Shown: in pieces, positions 4,444 through 6,318 of the stretch
Position numbering within the stretch: the first letter of the stretch is position 1
How the letters are laid out: each line of letters opens with the position of its first letter
Source of the DNA: Deltaproteobacteria bacterium
GTDB taxonomy: Bacteria > Desulfobacterota > GWC2-55-46 > DRQE01
DNA: 6,318 nt
Direction of reading: 5' to 3'
Assembly (NCBI GenBank): GCA_016219165.1
Contig: JACRCB010000081.1
Span: 1-6,318, forward strand
Position numbers and translations under genes: made by a program
The notes under the pieces: model-generated
Databases searched by the model: none
What the model was told of the DNA's origin: nothing
Seen by the model: the letters and a program-made list of their open reading frames with translations, nothing else

Positions 4444-6318
4444 ATGGCCTTTAAAAAAAATGAAAAGAAAACCAAAGCCCCGGACATGAAGATACCCGGG
4501 AAAACCCTCATTACCGATACGGTACTCCGGGACGCGCACCAGTCTCTTCTCGCCACCCGGATGAGGACCTCGGACATGACCGAGCTCGCCTCGCTTCTGG
4601 ACAAGGTCGGGTACTGGAGCCTCGAGGTCTGGGGAGGGGCTACCTTCGACACGTGTCTTAGGTATCTGAAAGAGGACCCGTGGGAGAGGCTTAAGGTCTT
4701 AAGGAAGGCGATTCCGAATACGAAGTTGCAGATGCTGCTTCGCGGGCAGAACCTCGTTGGGTACAGGCATTATGCGGACGATGTGGTCAGGAAATTCGTT
4801 GAGAGGGCCGCGAAGAACGGGGTGGACGTATTCAGGGTCTTCGACGCCTTAAACGACGTAAGGAACCTCGAGGTCGCCATAACAGCCGCAAAAACTGCCG
4901 GGGCGGCCGTCGAGGGTACCATATGCTACACCACAAGCCCCATCCATACGGTCGAGGGGTTCGTGAAAATGGCCATCGAACTCGAAGGCCTTGGCGCTGA
5001 CATAATATGCATAAAGGACATGGCCGGGCTCCTCACGCCTTCTTGCGCGTATGCGCTCGTGGAAAAAATCAGGGAGAAAACGCGCCTCCCCATACACATC
5101 CACTGCCATGACTCTTCGGGGCTCGCCTCGATGAGTTACCTTAAGGCGATAGAGGCCGGCGCAAACATAGTGGATTGCGCCATATCCTCCCTCGGCTCGG
5201 GCACCTCCCAGCCCCCGACCGAAAGCATCGTCGCGGCGCTCAAAGACACCCCCTACGACACGGGACTCGACCTTTCGGTCTTGACCGAAATAGCCGACAG
5301 GGTAAGGGAGATAAGGAAGAAATACAAACGTTTCGAGAGCGAATACGCGGGCATAAACACCAAACCCCTCGTCTGGCAGATACCCGGCGGCATGATATCG
5401 AACCTCGCCCTGCAACTGAAAGAGCAGAACGCCCTCGAAAAGATGGACGAGGTGCTTAAAGAGATGCCCATGGTCCGGGAGGAGATGGGATACCCTCCCC
5501 TCGTAACCCCGACGAGCCAGGTCGTGGGAACGCAGGCGACCCTCAATGTCCTTACCGGGGAAAGGTACAAGGTCATAACGAGCGAGACGAGGAACTATTT
5601 CAAGGGCCTCTACGGAAGGCCGCCCGGAAAGGTGGACGCGGAGGCGCGGAAAAAAGCGATAGGAAGCGAAAAACCGATTACATGCAGGCCGGCGGACCTC
5701 CTTGAGCCTGAACTCGACAACATCGCAAGGGAACTGGACGGAAAGGTGAAGTCGGTCGAGGATATCCTCACCTATGCCCTGTTCCCGGTGGTGGCCCTCG
5801 AGTTCTTCGAGCAGAGGGAGAAAGGGAAACTCGAACCCGAACTACTCGAGGCAATAGTGAAAGAGGATGAAAAGGCCGCAATCTCGCAGCATCTGGCCCC
5901 GAGCGAGTTCAACATAACCGTTCACGGCGAGACGTTCAGGGTGAAGGTCGCCGGAGCGGGCCACAAGAGCGAAGGCAAGAGGCCGTTTTTCCTCAAGATA
6001 GACGACCGTCTCGAAGAGGTTATGGTGGAGAGCCTCCAGGAGGTGATACCAACGACCGCGGGTGTTATAGAGGCCGAGCCCATACCCCAGTCCGTAAGGC
6101 CGAAGGCAAAGAAAGAGGGCGATGTGACAACCCCTGTGCCGGGCAAGGTAACGTCGGTAAGGGTGAAGGTGGGGGATAAGGTCTCCGAGGGCGATACGGT
6201 CCTTACGGTTGAGGCCATGAAGATGGAAAACGAAATCCACACGCCCATAAGCGGGGTGGTCAAAAGGATGCTCGTAAAGATAGGGGATTCCGTCAATCCC
6301 GACGAAACGCTCATGGAA
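4444..6318 (+). CDS. pycB: Pyruvate carboxyltransferase with biotin carrier domain (PycB/OadA family), 3' end cut by the window
   Basis: This subunit transfers the carboxyl group from its own biotin to pyruvate, giving oxaloacetate. The 625 codons stay open to the window edge at DETLME, so the true stop is probably only a few codons on. The TIM-barrel carboxyltransferase domain (about 22-285) starts TDTVLRDAHQSLLATRMR (24-41), with metal ligand D30. CIKDMAGL (189-196) carries K191, the lysine that is carboxylated in this family, and HIHCHD (218-223) supplies metal ligands H220 and H222. LVTPTSQVVGTQA (353-365) belongs to the conserved PYC/OADA domain. A beta-rich segment from about 489 and a short linker lead to the biotinyl domain (about 561-625), with EAMKMEN (590-596) and biotin on K593. 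Unlike many OadA proteins there is no long Pro/Ala linker, and GSGTSQPPTE (251-260) resembles pyruvate carboxylase. Alternatives are 2-oxoglutarate carboxylase CfiA or an oxaloacetate decarboxylase alpha chain; no oadB or oadG is visible. Confidence 0.9.
   Translation, partial: MAFKKNEKKTKAPDMKIPGKTLITDTVLRDAHQSLLATRMRTSDMTELASLLDKVGYWSLEVWGGATFDTCLRYLKEDPWERLKVLRKAIPNTKLQMLLRGQNLVGYRHYADDVVRKFVERAAKNGVDVFRVFDALNDVRNLEVAITAAKTAGAAVEGTICYTTSPIHTVEGFVKMAIELEGLGADIICIKDMAGLLTPSCAYALVEKIREKTRLPIHIHCHDSSGLASMSYLKAIEAGANIVDCAISSLGSGTSQPPTESIVAALKDTPYDTGLDLSVLTEIADRVREIRKKYKRFESEYAGINTKPLVWQIPGGMISNLALQLKEQNALEKMDEVLKEMPMVREEMGYPPLVTPTSQVVGTQATLNVLTGERYKVITSETRNYFKGLYGRPPGKVDAEARKKAIGSEKPITCRPADLLEPELDNIARELDGKVKSVEDILTYALFPVVALEFFEQREKGKLEPELLEAIVKEDEKAAISQHLAPSEFNITVHGETFRVKVAGAGHKSEGKRPFFLKIDDRLEEVMVESLQEVIPTTAGVIEAEPIPQSVRPKAKKEGDVTTPVPGKVTSVRVKVGDKVSEGDTVLTVEAMKMENEIHTPISGVVKRMLVKIGDSVNPDETLME

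Noticed and set aside
4849..5415. 188-codon open frame on the minus strand inside pycB
   Set aside because: It is an antisense shadow of the well-conserved carboxyltransferase, caused by GC-rich third positions, with no family motif.
5842..6314. Two minus-strand open frames of about 130 codons inside the 3' part of pycB
   Set aside because: The + strand here encodes the recognisable linker and biotinyl domain with EAMKMEN; the antisense translations show no family motif.

Overview
The window reads as ordinary bacterial chromosome carrying four protein genes, all on the + strand. They are separated by intergenic stretches unusually rich in hairpin-forming repeats. The glutamyl-tRNA synthetase is of the bacterial type. 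Three of the four genes are GC-leaning (one gltX line counted by hand gives about 57% GC) and favour AGG for Arg and ATA for Ile. With a two-gene pyruvate carboxylase and many REP-like palindromes, this suggests an anaerobic or environmental lineage such as Nitrospirota or Desulfobacterota. That placement is a weak inference from style, not from a marker gene.

Layout. Positions 1-335 hold no gene but contain a run of nested palindromes (75-227) and a smaller hairpin (262-281). gltX follows at 336-1757. After an AT-rich gap with a plausible promoter comes a clearly AT-richer gene (1881-2597) for a DUF71/COG2102 (Dph6-like) ATP-pyrophosphatase, probably acquired horizontally. Positions 2598-2938 form a 341-base intergenic region packed with at least five hairpins. 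It includes a pair of mutually exclusive stems and three exact-period 11-base repeats, and it ends in a promoter with a perfect TTGACA -35 box.

That promoter probably drives a two-gene operon. The first gene is a biotin carboxylase subunit (2939-4366). The second is a carboxyltransferase subunit with its own biotin carrier domain (4444 to the window edge, 625 codons, probably only a few codons short of complete). Together they should carboxylate pyruvate to oxaloacetate (PycA/PycB). Use of 2-oxoglutarate (CfiA/CfiB-type), or membership of a decarboxylase system, cannot be excluded from the sequence alone.

I see no CRISPR array, tRNA, rRNA, transposase, toxin-antitoxin pair or recognisable new defence system. 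The points most worth a second look are the compound palindromes at 75-227 and 2598-2835, the AT-rich DUF71 gene between repeat-rich flanks, and the altered zinc site in gltX.
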